64,000 nt of DNA, taken from assembly GCA_030272585.1 (NCBI GenBank), contig BSYQ01000002.1:6324001-6388000 (forward strand), read 5' to 3'. The position numbers and the translations under genes are program-made. Within the stretch, counting starts at the first letter, position 1. Every line of letters begins with the position of its first letter. The notes beneath the pieces are model-generated. The model made no database searches and was not told the DNA's origin. It saw only the letters and a program-made list of their open reading frames with translations. This DNA comes from Bryopsis sp. KO-2023 (taxonomy: Eukaryota; Chlorophyta; Ulvophyceae; Bryopsidales; Bryopsidaceae). Of the stretch, positions 1-10,357 are shown piece after piece.

Positions 1-849
1 GATGTCGAATGTGGGATTGCTAGAACGAGCACTCGATAATAGCGAATGGCGGATTGTGGTTCCTACGACGAAACGGAAGCAAATTTTTGAACACAATCAT
101 GATCTACCCCATGCGGGACATGCGGGTCAAGCCAAAACACTCGAGATGATTTCTCGGCATTATTGGTGGAAGGGAATGCAAGCAACGGTGGCGGACTACG
201 TGCGAACGTGTCCCATGTGCCAAACAATTAAACCGGATAATAAAAGGGAAAAAGGTTTGCTCCACCCACTACCAATTCCGGACAGAAAATTTCAACAAAT
301 CACAACGGATTTCGCGAATCCCGAGCATTGTGCCAACAAGAAAGACTATAACTTAGGGTATAGAGGGTGGATACGAGTGTTCCGTTACCTAAACAACAAT
401 CTAAAGACCATACTATGGATCTGATCGATCTTCCAAAACTAAGGTAATATTAGGTCACAGCAGTAATCCGACATCATAACTGCGTCCTAGAACCGATTTT
501 AGCAATGATCGGTTTTTTTTTTTTTTTTTTTCATTTTTGGCTGATCGGTGATCGTGATCGTGATCGGCCGATCAAATGTTGATCGTGCTCTTGATCGTCC
601 GATCACATGTTGATCGTGATCGTGATCGGTTCGCCGATCACCGATCTGATCGGTTGTTCCGATCCCGATCCCGATCACGATCAAGCGCCGCGACCTGTCG
701 GCACTTCATCGGCTGACCTTGATCGGTGTGATCGTGATCGGCCGATCGTGATCGGACCTGCATCCGATCATGATCGGTATTGATCATTTGATCGATGAAT
801 TGATCGGTCTCGCGAAAATGCCGACAAGTCACCACCCGCAGGTGTTTCT

Positions 850-930
850 GAGGTGAAAGGATTCGAACCGGGTACCTAACGGATTAGAAGCATACTCACT
901 AACGCTTGGACCACTCGGAGCCACGGTCAG
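850..930 (-). other. tRNA-like module, left copy in element A
   Basis: Read on the minus strand this has an A-box-like segment (TGGCTCCGAGTGG, complement of 911-923) and a B box GGTTCGAATCC (complement of 859-869). It resembles a class II (Leu/Ser) tRNA body. Acceptor pairing is poor, so it is probably a tRNA-derived SINE-like piece rather than a gene. It mirrors the copy at 1004-1086. Confidence 0.6.
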
Positions 931-1003
931 TAGGTCATCCGTGTCATTATATACGTGATCTGTCAGTCCGACAAACTGAGGTATATAATGACACGGATGA
1001 CCT

Positions 1004-1086
1004 AGTGACCGTGGCTCCGAGTGGTCCAAGCGTTAATGCGTCTGTCTCTAGTCTGTTAGGTCCCAGGTTCGAATCCCTGCACCCCA
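1004..1086 (+). other. tRNA-like module, right copy in element A
   Basis: A box TGGCTCCGAGTGG lies at 1012-1024 and B box GGTTCGAATCC at 1066-1076, about 45 bp apart, with the CCGAGTGGTC core typical of Leu/Ser tRNAs. I could not form a convincing anticodon or acceptor stem. It is the right half of the palindrome centred near 967. Confidence 0.6.
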
Positions 1087-1851
1087 GAAACACCTGCGGG
1101 TGGTGATTTCTCGGCATTTGTGATGGACCGATCAATTGACCGATCATGATCCGATCTAATCGGCATCTCCGATCCCGATCCCGATCCCGATCAAGCGCCG
1201 CGACCTGTCGGCACTTGATCGGCTGACGTTGATCGGTTTGATCGTGATCGGCCGATCAAAGTTGGCCGATTAAATCGGTCAGCCGATCAGAATGGTGATC
1301 GGCCGATCTCCATCGATGATCGGCCAAACCGATTTGATCGGCGATCGATCTGATCGGGAAAACCCGATCACGATTTAATCGGTCGGACCGATCAATCCGT
1401 GACCGATTAGATCGTGATCGGATCCATAGTATGCTAAAGACGCTGCACGAATCGACTTGTACACAAGAACAGCAGGTAGTATTGTCCCTTGATCTCATAC
1501 GAGAGTCATGTTTCCTTGCACTCAGCCAATGCAAGCAGGGATATATTAACAATAAATCTGATTTCGGTATTCGAATGGATGAATTGTGCAACACAGATTG
1601 TATGCTTTTTGTACGGGAGACTAATATGATGGATGGGTTCAGGATTCCGACCGGCCTCAAGTTTGCTTTCCCAAGATATTATGCAAATTGAAGAAGATCG
1701 TCCAAGATTGAACGATTGCGTATTACGAGGGGGGGTTAGAACCTCTCATGCACGACCTTGTCGCCCAAAAGAAGCCCCCTGGACAGCCCCTTGAAGTCCT
1801 TCAACCCTCCAGCCCCATGGGTCCCATTAACCACGTGGAGGAACCTAGCAA

Positions 1852-1986
1852 GCTAGGCGGACACCCTGTCCTGTCACATCACACATCAGATCACCCATCA
1901 AGGGGATGTGACCTTGATCACCCACTACACCACGCCACCCACATGGCTAGTGGAGGCGGCACACTCAGGCAAGGAGGGCATAACAG
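1852..1986 (+). repeat. Dispersed repeat, inverted copy at the right window edge
   Basis: This stretch matches the reverse complement of about 63879-64000 with only scattered differences. It contains GC-rich segments such as CACCACGCCACCCAC. It lies in a part of the left outer arm (about 1740-2085) that has no counterpart in the right arm, so it looks like an insertion, possibly part of an LTR. Its limits are not defined because the other copy is cut by the window end. Confidence 0.6.
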
Positions 1987-3059
1987 GGGGCTTGCATCCC
2001 TACTAAGGCCAACAAGGGCCTAAAAATAAAGACTCGTACCATTAACCTTATTAAGAACAGGCTAGCCAACGACAAGGCCGCATAGGTGTGTCTCATGTAG
2101 TCAATTTGGTTCTTCAGGGGAGTTTCAATCGCTTTCTTAAACCTAAAACGGGAATTAGATCCCCGTGCTAAAGATAAGGTTTTTTTTAAGATGGAAGGAA
2201 CCTTGACTTGGTCGTGTGAAAAGACGACGATCATCGTTTACCTTTGAAAAAAAATAAATTGATGAGATCTTTCATGCTATCTGAACGTATCATATAAGAT
2301 ACGTATCGTATCGTATAAGATGAGCCCCGCAGGTGTGTTGAAGAAATCGTCAATGTCGCTCAGGGTTTATTTTGTTCAAACCAAACACCAGGCATATGTC
2401 ATCTCTCGCGCAAGCAAAAGTTATTGTTATGATCTATTGATAGCTAGTACAAAAAAATGAATTTGACCCAAACGCTTTGAGATTGAGAGGTCGAGGAAGG
2501 GGTATATACATATAAAACGGCAAGAAGTCAACATCCACGAACGAACGAATAGTTAAACTTGTAATGTATCAGAAAACACACAATGCTTACTAATCCGACG
2601 CTTACATTGATTAGAGGGCAATTATTGCTTTGAGTCGAGGCCCTTCACCATCTTTTCCCGAATTTTCTCACAAATATAACGAGCGAGAGCCTATTGAAGA
2701 AAGTACTCGAGAGAAATTAAAGTCGATAGATAAAAGGAACATCTATAAAGTATTTCGAAACACCATTTTAAACCACGGATGAGGATTTAGTTGCACAAAT
2801 AACAGATCCGTGTTGCCATCAAAGGGCACACGCTAAGGAGGGCCTGGAAATTAATGACGCATGCATGGAAGGTAGCATGTAAAAAGATTGCAGAGTGACT
2901 AAATCCCCGAGTGAGTGTACTCAATCCCCGGGGACCTTTTGTTTTCCAGAAGGTTACTCACTAGGACGTTTGAAAGCCTCTTAGAGGAGTGGCTACAAGC
3001 AATTAATGAAGAGCATATTTCACAACCGAAGAAGAAAATAGTCTTTTTCTAAATATTCA

Positions 3060-3800
3060 ATAGGATTGACGAATCTATAATATGAAAGCCACCCTGATTC
3101 CTCCCTCAAACTCCTATAAAGTTGATGCCTACAAGAGCTTTAAGCAAGGGATGAAGGATCTTGAACATATTACTCATTTAAGTTGGGGAAAAACTACGGA
3201 TGTGACGAGTTGAAGCAAGCCGAATCAGAAGAACTGGCGGTCTTAAAGGATTATATCAAAGAAAGTGCTCAAAACTGGAGACCAACAGTTGTTGCAGCAG
3301 AAGTGCAGGTAGCAACAACAACAACGGCAATAGGTTGAGATGGTGGAGGATGACAATACCTCTATCGTGATCAATTACACGACGTCGGATTTTAGACCAG
3401 ATCGACCACAAACACCCTCCTTTAACGACACTTGAGGAAGTGGTTCTTTCCAGAAAAATATAATAAACAAAAGAAACGTAGACGTGGCAAACGAGGGGAA
3501 TATAGAAACATTTCTAGTTAATCGGAACATGCTCGATGATTTCCCCCTTGATACAAGCTGAATACGAAAGATCGTGGTACCAGCTCACATGTTTCAAGGA
3601 AACAAACTTCGAAACGAAATTGAAATATAACACTCATTAAAGCGGGATGAGAGACAAGTTGATTGAGCATATACATCATATCAAAAAAATTCACGAATGA
3701 AAGGAGAAATGTGCTACGCAAATTTGGGGAACAATCTCCGCGATACAAACAAAGAATATCCAAAGCACTTAACTACCCAAGAATATCATGTGGTTAATAT
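3060..3800 (+). pseudogene. Degenerate gag-like coding remnant
   Basis: Conceptual translation in broken frames gives charged, helical-looking text (for example around DAYKSFKQGMKDLEH near 3130 and KLIEHIHHIKKIHE near 3655-3700), interrupted by stops. The position after a pol tail and the mirrored copy near 35.2-35.7 kb suggest a decayed retroelement gag region. No zinc knuckle is seen, so the assignment is an inference. Confidence 0.3.
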
Positions 3801-5321
3801 CGACGCACACTAATGTTGTTGGTCCGATTCACCCTTTTGAAAGATAATATTGATTTTAAGACTATCATTAGGTAGTGGCTGAATGATCCATATAAAGAGT
3901 TGATTCTGAATCCCCGATTAGTAATGGGCAATAGCCCATTACCCATCCTGCACGGAAGAAGGAACCCATGATAATTGAAAAAATCATGCTAAAATGATTC
4001 CAATATTTTGACTTCGTAAGGACACGAACAGTCAAAAATACTCTACCGATTCCGCCAATTTTTTTTCTTTACGGCTTAGACTGCTAGGAGGGGTGACAGA
4101 GTTTTATGAACTCGAATAGCTTTCTTCATGTGTAGTCCTGGTTTGATTTCCACCTTTTCTAAGTTAGATTTCAATGTGAAAGTAACATTATAGAATGTGT
4201 TAGAACATAGGTCAACCCTTTTTTTTTTTGTTCAATAACGATTATATTACCGAAGCGAATTTAGCATGGCAACATTTATACCAAGATCACCTCCTAAGGT
4301 GAAACAAAGTATGTTCTGATACAAGAATTTCCTATTCCCTAATATCAATTGCTCACATAAATAACAAGCGTTTGTGTATATAGAAAGTCGACCAAGCAAC
4401 AGGGCTAAAAACATACTCCACAATGTGGAGAAAGCGCGTATAGAATAATGTTAGGTAAGTGAAGTATTGTAAATCGAGAAATTTCCGAACGCAATTAAGC
4501 ACCGAACAACCACCGCTGTTTGGTTTTCAAACATACTGTCAAAAATCGCGTCCGGAAATTTGATCCACGAGATCCTCAGTTTCAAAGTTCACTCTTGCAG
4601 CAACACTAGGACCATCATTTACACAACTCACATCTCGCGACGACAAAAAACGACAAGAAAGAAGAGAAAATCCAAGGATATCCAAACGTTCCTTTCATAC
4701 ATTTCATAACCAAACACCCACCGGTGTTTGGAAGAAAATCGTTCGGCGATACGGAAATTACCCGATTTGTAATAACCCGTTTTGTTTGGATATCCAAATA
4801 TATTAAGTATGCCTATATAATGAAATATTGTCGAATAGGATTTCATCCCGCAAGGGTTGGTTGGCACTATGGAAATACGATTGCTCCTCTAATCTTTACG
4901 AGCCTTGATCGGATATTATATCTCCTTTATAGGATGAGCCCACTACTATTAGCTTGTACCAATTTTCCGCAAAAGAAATCCTAACAAGATCAGTTGCACG
5001 ACGTTTTCTCAATATGTTTATCTCGATAAGTCTTAGGCCTTATTTTTCACGATAAACCTCTCAAGACCATTGTTTGGCTCATTTTTTCTCGACATAAGAA
5101 CCAACTCCCTAGAAGTTGTCTTTTTCGTAACCGGGGGGGGATGTCACAACCTGTTGGGGTTGGGGGCCTTACTCTGGTTGTTGAGTTGTGTTGCCCTGAC
5201 TTGCTAATGATATTGGTAACTCATATTACCAATAATTTTTCATAGACAGAGAGAAAAAAAAGACGGAAAAAAGGGAAAAATTTCCTGTGATATGAAAGAG
5301 ACGGGTATAAAATCAGGCTTA

Positions 5322-5600
5322 CTGTAATACGCAAATCTTTCGCGCTGCTTTAGGATCGCTCGTCTTTTTTTTCGCCTACCTTATTTTCGTCTCCACAGAT
5401 GGGCACGAAAATAAAGCAGTGCGAAAATAAAGCAAACGCGTGATTGGGTATAATCTGTAGTTACAAACTTGCGTACCTGAATAGCCTTGGTTTTTCCGCC
5501 TGCTTTATTTTCGTTCCTGCTCTTTTTTCGCCTACCTTATTTTTCGTGCTTTGGTCCGCGCGCGAAAATAAAGCAGCGCGAAAAGATTTGCGTATTACAG
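5322..5600. mobile_element. MITE with CTGTAATACG termini (left copy), TA target
   Basis: A 279-bp element with long terminal inverted repeats (CTGTAATACGCAAATCTTT at the left, complementary text ending TATTACAG at the right) is flanked by TA on both sides, as for Tc1/mariner-type insertions. The interior contains repeated AAATAAAGCAG/CGAAAATAA words. A second copy of identical length is at 33350-33628. Confidence 0.75.
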
Positions 5601-6060
5601 TATATTCGTTTGTCAAAAACTTGATATTATTTTCTTTTTATTCTTTTAAGGAATTAAGAGTGAAGGGAAAAAAAACAATCGCTTTTTATGAAATCGTCAC
5701 CTCTTTTTTTGCACTCCACTTTAGCACTTTAGCTCTGGAAAAAAAATTGCCAAGAAGGAAATCAATATGATAATATTTCAAAACACCCTTGGAATCGAGA
5801 AAAAAAACAACTTGGCTCGTCTACATTTTCAGTTGAATGTTTTCAATGTTTTGTTTTCTTTCTGGGGGGGGGGGGCATTCCACAGGCTGAAAATAGGGAA
5901 GAAAAAAAGTACTCCTTTTCCTATGCGGAAAAAAAAAAAACCCACAGAAATCAATTTTTTGTTCTGCCCCTTTTTTTCTTTCCTGTCTTACTTGTATATA
6001 ATAAAAAATACTCTTTTCTGGATTATTTTTTCTTGAAAATATTTTTTCTTTTAGAGAGAG

Positions 6061-7052
6061 GAGGGAGGGGGGGGGGGGGGTTATTCAATCAGTTCGAGAA
6101 GTTTGTTTCAGTTGGAATTTTTAAAAAATTGCTTCTTTTATCTATTTGTAGTTTAGTTTTAATTTTCACTACCCAGGCCTAGAATTGAAAAAAGAAAAAT
6201 TGTAACCTAATTATATTCAGCAAGGAAAAGAATTGTTTTCCATTTTGCCTGTAAATCTATTTTTAACCTTTTTTTTCCCCTTTCCTTCCCATATGTTTTC
6301 CAATCCTGAAAAACATATTTGAAAACTTGTATGGAAATGTTCAGAACATTTAAACTCTCCAGAAAGTGTAGAAAAAAACACTGCAAAGTTGGGCCACTGT
6401 ATTTTTGTTTTTTTTCACAAGGAAAAACTTTTTTCACAAGAAAAAGTAAGGTTTTTTTTATGCTACTACTGCAGATGCTCTGGAAGATATGCAATATTTT
6501 CGAATACCTTTTTTTTTCTCGACGACCTGCGCAGCGGAATAAAAAGCGACGGCCCATTTTTCACGGAATCATTTTTTCCCGACCTGGAGTTTTTCCCGAC
6601 CTGGAAAACCTAAACAAGAAACCAGGAAGTTTTGAAACGAGAGGGCGACAGAAAAAACGCTTACAGAAGGGTTGAAATCCCTTTTTCTAACCGTTGGTCG
6701 TTTTGATCGCAGACCCTACTCCCCCTCTTTCCCTTGGGTTCATCCTTTTTCGCCTCTGGTTTTCTTTTTTTTCAAGTCGAACTCCCTTCTTTCTCGCGCG
6801 CGCACGCTGTGGGTGTTGAAAAAAACCCTTAAGGTTTTTTTTCCCCCTTTTTTTCGCCCGCAGATTTTTCTCCTTCCCCTCCCCACGCGAGCGAAAAAAA
6901 AAATCCGAAAATGAGGGGAGTCCAAAAAAAAAATCACGATTGCTTTCCACACGATTCGACCACCACCCCAGATGCGGTTACGTAAGAATCACCTTCCAGC
7001 GTTCGTTTTGAATTAAATCATCAACTCATTCCACTTACCCACTCACAGCCCC
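6061..7052. other. Low-complexity T/G-rich spacer, no gene seen
   Basis: Homopolymer runs of T, A and G dominate (for example a G run near 6066-6080). A short hairpin pairs AAAAAAACC with GGTTTTTTT around 6823-6843. Open frames here are lysine/phenylalanine-rich by-products of the homopolymers. I see no coding signature. Confidence 0.6.
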
Positions 7053-7059
7053 AGCAAGC

Positions 7060-7417
7060 GAGTTATCTGACGGGGCTAAAATTGGGGGGAGGAGCTCCCA
7101 CGTTGTGACCTAAAATCCGGGGGAGGACACAGTGACGGCACATCCCATTTGTCCGACCAACCGCAACGCCTCCATGTCGCACCTGAACGCGAATCCCAAA
7201 ACAGCTCCAGCATCGCAGCTCCCCCATCGCTGCCTGGCCCTCACACTGTTGCGACGCGACAGCCCTCTCTGAACCGAGGATTCGAGCGTCGAGCCAAGCC
7301 CCCCCTCACAGTCCTGCAGCAGCCAAGTCGCGGTGGGTGGAACTGTTGTTGGCGTATAGACGCCCTGCAAAGTCAGAGAGCGCGGTCGTTCAGCGTTTCT
7401 GCTGGGGGGTTCGATTC

Positions 7418-7445
<28 letters not shown>
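7060..7445 (+). repeat. Left terminal inverted repeat of the KDZ element
   Basis: It pairs with 14635-15026. The first part is G-rich (GGGGAGGAGCTCCC, GGGGGAGGAC) and the last part is a (TC)n microsatellite (7420-7450). A tRNA-like segment sits inside: an A-box-like TGGCGTATAGACG from about 7350 and a good B box GGTTCGATTCC at 7408-7418. Beyond the repeat the two ends stay alike only around the acceptor-like CTTACAG/TTTACAG before each start codon. Confidence 0.85.
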
Positions 7446-7450
<5 letters not shown>

Positions 7451-7495
7451 GGCTCACGTGGGACTGGCGGCGTTTTTTTGTCTGCTTACAGAGTT

Positions 7496-10267
7496 ATGGG
7501 GAAGCGAAAGGCAAAAAGCAGGCCTTCATCTCTTCTTTATAATGCAGAAACAGGAGAGGTTGAAACGATGTCTGTTGGCCCTTTGGAGGACACGAAACGT
7601 GGAAGAGGTCGTGAGGGACCTTCGAGCGTTTCTGAAGCCCCTTGTTCGGAACTTGATGAGGGAGGGATGGTCATGGGAGGTGGAGAGGAAGGGAACTTTG
7701 CAGACTTACTCAGGAATCAGAAAAATTGTCCTTTAGTTTTCAAAGATAACTCCAAATCACTCTTGATATTCTGTGTACCTGCTTTGGGTCCAGGGGGATT
7801 ATCGACAAGTACTTTTCAGTTCACTGGGATTCGAATGGTACACTCCCGCCTAGTGGTTTGGTGTACCTGTGGGAATGCTGACGAGTATGGTGTCCAACTT
7901 TTTAGTGGGGATCATCTTTATAGTGAAGAGTTGGACAATGCACCAGTTCGTCATTGTGAATGTGGGAAAGCAGTGATTTCCGCGTTGTCTTTGGAGACTA
8001 CGTTCTTTTCTTTCTTGGATTCGGCAAGGTGTACGGCAGCAGAGTACCCTAATGGTGTTATAGGAAATGGCTTAGTTATTGGAGGGAAAGAATACCTAGC
8101 TGTTCGGGAAAAGAAGGGGACATGGGGACTTATTGAGAATTACAAGGAGTCCCCACAAAGACCCAAATGTCTAACTTGTGTTCGTCACAAATATTTTTGC
8201 CCTCATGTGGCAACCTTGCAGCACACCCCTCAGCAAGTGAAGCTTAGCGATGAAGAATTTACAGAAAAATTATGGAGATTTTTGGATCCTTCAACGGAGC
8301 AGCGACGTAGGACATGTATCAGCCATGCGGATATTCCAGAAGAGCCTATTGGGCTACGACCAATACAGGATCGGTTACAGGGGAAAATAGGACTTGAAAC
8401 AAGGTGTGGTCACAACAATACCGAGTGTTCGAACTGTTCTTCAACGTGCGTGAAGAAAATTGATGTCAAGGAGTGCATAATTTTTGGGTCGACCACATTC
8501 ACGGGTGGGATTACATGGACGGTACAGTGCGACGATTGTTTGCACAGTTTGAGTTATGATGGCTCAAAGGATTGCATACTGAATTTGAATAACAAGTTCT
8601 TATATTGCTGGAGCTTGTTCTACCAGTACACTCAAGAGATGATTTCAAATCAGAATAGAACTTTTCATGGCTTTTGGAGCGATCTGTGTTACAAGTACAA
8701 AATTTCGGGATGTGATATTTCCGATCTAGGTTATTCTGCTGGCCACCTTCGTGATTGTTTCCAGTTAGCATGGTTTGAATTCATAGGCTTGCAAAAAATA
8801 GATTATAGTCAAGGTTTTTCGTGTTGTTCAGCCCCTGTCGTTACCGCAGATGGGTTGATGCTTGGGTACATGAGCAGAAAAGCAAATTTGAGTTGCTTGT
8901 GGGGCTCAGACGAAAAAGATCCACCAGTTTTGGGGTCAAAGTTCCATGATCGAGTGCTTGTTAAGAAAAAAGCATTGAGGGCTAATTTGTTAGCATATGC
9001 TGATGGGAAAAATGGGGGTGGATTAACAGTAGGAGAGCACAAAGCAATGTTGGAAAAAAATGATGAAGAAGGAATAGGTTTTCTGAACAGTTTTTGTCAA
9101 CGATCGGTGATGGTGGAAGGTCGTCTGTTTTGTGTCGATGAACTCCGACCTTTGCTGTTCAATTTAGGTACAAGTGCACCTATGTGCCGTTTAGTTCCTC
9201 CAGTAACCATCAATATTATCAGGGGTATAGTGTCGAAGGAAGATTTTTCCATTAGAATGGAAGATGAAAGGGTACTTATCGAACATGCACCAGTCCTTCA
9301 TGAAATTTTATTGAGCATGAAAACATTTTTTGCTGGTGCATATGCAAAAGACATTTTTTTGTTGCTGAGCGCATTATGTGATACATCGGAGAGTTGTTTC
9401 CCTTCAAGTCATGAAGAGGTGGGGAATCAGGGGGTACTTGAGAATGAGACCACATTCTTACGCACGGGTCAGTTCTTCGGCAAATATCACAATATCAAAA
9501 GAAGACTAAGGAACTACTGTGCGGACTCCCGAAGGCAAGGAGAGGAAATTTGCACAAAACACGCATATGTTTCGAGACAATTGACATCTGGTACGTTTGA
9601 TTTTCGTGGAAAAAGCATTTCATTACATATGTGTATATATTGTGATTAAATCTAAGGAGATGTAAATCTGTCTTCGCTCTTGATTTTTAAATTTACACGA
9701 TTTGCCCAGGGACATATATTCTTTGGTGTCTTGAGCACGAGGAAGCGATTGGCTTCATTGTAATGGCGAATGCGGAAAGTCCAAGAACAGCTTTCGAAGC
9801 GTTGTATTGTAGATGGGATCCGAATATCTTACGTGGTAAGAAGATTTTTTTCATTATTTTGAAGTGGGTACGAAGTATTTGTTATTGAATAATTTTCTGT
9901 TGCAATTATATTGTGTGATATAAATTAATCTAATTCGTATGTTGTTTTAGGTTTCTGTTACGATAATGCTTGTAACACGGAACAATACACCTTGAATAGA
10001 GAACCTCTCTTCTCTAAAAACATCCGATGGATGATTGATTCTCTCCATGTCAGAGGTCACAAAAATTGCTGCACCGCGTACGAAAGTGGAAAATTTTTAG
10101 ACATGAAAAATTCAAGCCTTGCCGAACAACAAAATTCTAAGTTGGGAAACATTAAAACTCAATCGATTTTTATGACACAGTTTCATTTCTTATTGTATGT
10201 TCGCCATTTTTTATATTTCTTGAATAAACAAAAAAGGGAAAAAAAGTTGGCAAGGCAGAATGGGTAG
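7496..10267 (+). CDS. KDZ-superfamily transposase, three exons, 845 aa
   Basis: Exons are 7496-9590, 9710-9835 and 9951-10267, giving an uninterrupted 845-codon frame. Donors GTACGT and GTAAGA and acceptors TTGCCCAG and TGTTTTAG fit in phase. The start is the ATG right after the acceptor-like TTACAG at 7486-7491. Cys/His clusters come first: WCTCGN and HCECG pairs, a SWIM-like C-x2-C-x2-H-x3-CPH at about 225-240, and C-x2-C pairs at about 305-350 resembling the CxC clusters linked to KDZ transposases. The catalytic core follows: WCLEHEEAIGF, AESPRTAFEALY (about 716-728), YDNACN (about 744-749, likely catalytic Asp), an H/C pair after VRGHKNC, and SSLAEQQNSKL (about 797, likely catalytic Glu). 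The first catalytic Asp was not assigned. It would excise and insert the element. An AATAAA signal is at 10352-10357. The family call is from recognised motifs; the exon structure is predicted. Confidence 0.82.
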
Positions 10268-10351
10268 TTTTTTTGTGACAATCGGGAAGGAAATTGTAAA
10301 CATGTTTGTTGTTGTTATTCTTGTATTGTGTTGAATTGGGCATCATGTTGT

Positions 10352-10357
10352 AATAAA
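10352..10357 (+). terminator. Candidate polyadenylation signal of the transposase gene
   Basis: A canonical AATAAA lies 85 bp after the transposase stop codon, in a T-rich 3' context. No competing signal is closer. It is assigned by position only. Confidence 0.5.

Larger units (their letters stand above)
409..1433. mobile_element. hAT-like non-autonomous element A (GATCG-array type)
   Basis: The termini are perfect 13-bp inverted repeats (CATACTATGGATC at the left, its complement at the right). The element is flanked by an exact 8-bp direct duplication, CTAAAGAC, at 401-408 and 1434-1441. An 8-bp duplication is typical of hAT elements (also of KDZ elements), although the CATAC terminus is not a classic hAT start. 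The body is made of dozens of GATCG/CGATC words, often as GATCGTGATCGG or GGCCGATC, flanking a central palindrome (about 816-1119, axis near 967) that holds two back-to-back tRNA-like modules. It codes for nothing recognisable. The uninterrupted host frame on either side argues for a fairly recent insertion. Confidence 0.88.
2..1690 (+). pseudogene. Ty3/gypsy pol remnant (integrase N-terminus) split by a hAT-like element
   Basis: The reading frame enters at the left edge and shows an integrase zinc-binding module: His at residues about 37 and 40-53 followed by CPMC at 70-73, then the start of an rve core (FQQITTDF, 99-106). It stops at 424 inside the hAT-like element at 409-1433. The frame on the other side (1442-1690) is in the same phase: with the element and one copy of its 8-bp duplication removed, the frame reads through to a stop near 1690. 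The downstream part resembles no domain I can name, but it is matched in inverted orientation near 37.8 kb. The core catalytic domain is mostly missing, so this is a decayed copy. The family is secure; the extent is inferred. Confidence 0.75.
1560..6060 (+). repeat. Left outer arm of the giant imperfect palindrome
   Basis: Long stretches match the reverse complement of 32480-37890 in collinear order. Examples are 1636-1735 with 37745-37850, 2090-2230 with 37390-37510, 2330-2440 with 37195-37315, 3525-3740 with 35465-35655, 4180-5130 with 34030-35060, and 5700-6060 with 32490-32900. Identity looks like roughly 70-80 percent by eye, with indels. The content is retroelement debris: a pol tail, a G-rich polypurine-like tract near 1728-1736, a gag-like degenerate stretch, and a second polypurine-like G run at 5133-5140 followed by TGTCACAACC, which resembles an LTR start. 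No intact gene is visible. Confidence 0.8.

Noticed and set aside
850-1086. Functional tRNA genes in elements A and B
   Set aside because: A and B boxes are good, but acceptor and anticodon stems do not pair properly. I treat them as tRNA-derived modules.
829-1147. Two similar 66-codon frames on opposite strands
   Set aside because: They are a by-product of the palindromic tRNA-like modules in element A.
480-1430. CRISPR array or regulatory repeat
   Set aside because: The repeats are degenerate, overlapping and palindromic, with no constant repeat-spacer pattern, and are bounded by transposon ends with a target duplication.
5444-6675. Lys/Phe-rich frames of 80-118 codons
   Set aside because: They come from poly-T and poly-A tracts and have no domain or conservation with the other arm beyond the DNA repeat.
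7110-7736. Open frames of 94 or more identical residues at both ends of the KDZ element
   Set aside because: They lie in the inverted repeats and are identical because the DNA is. The likely leader exon and intron acceptor lie here, and the true starts are downstream at 7496 and 14595.
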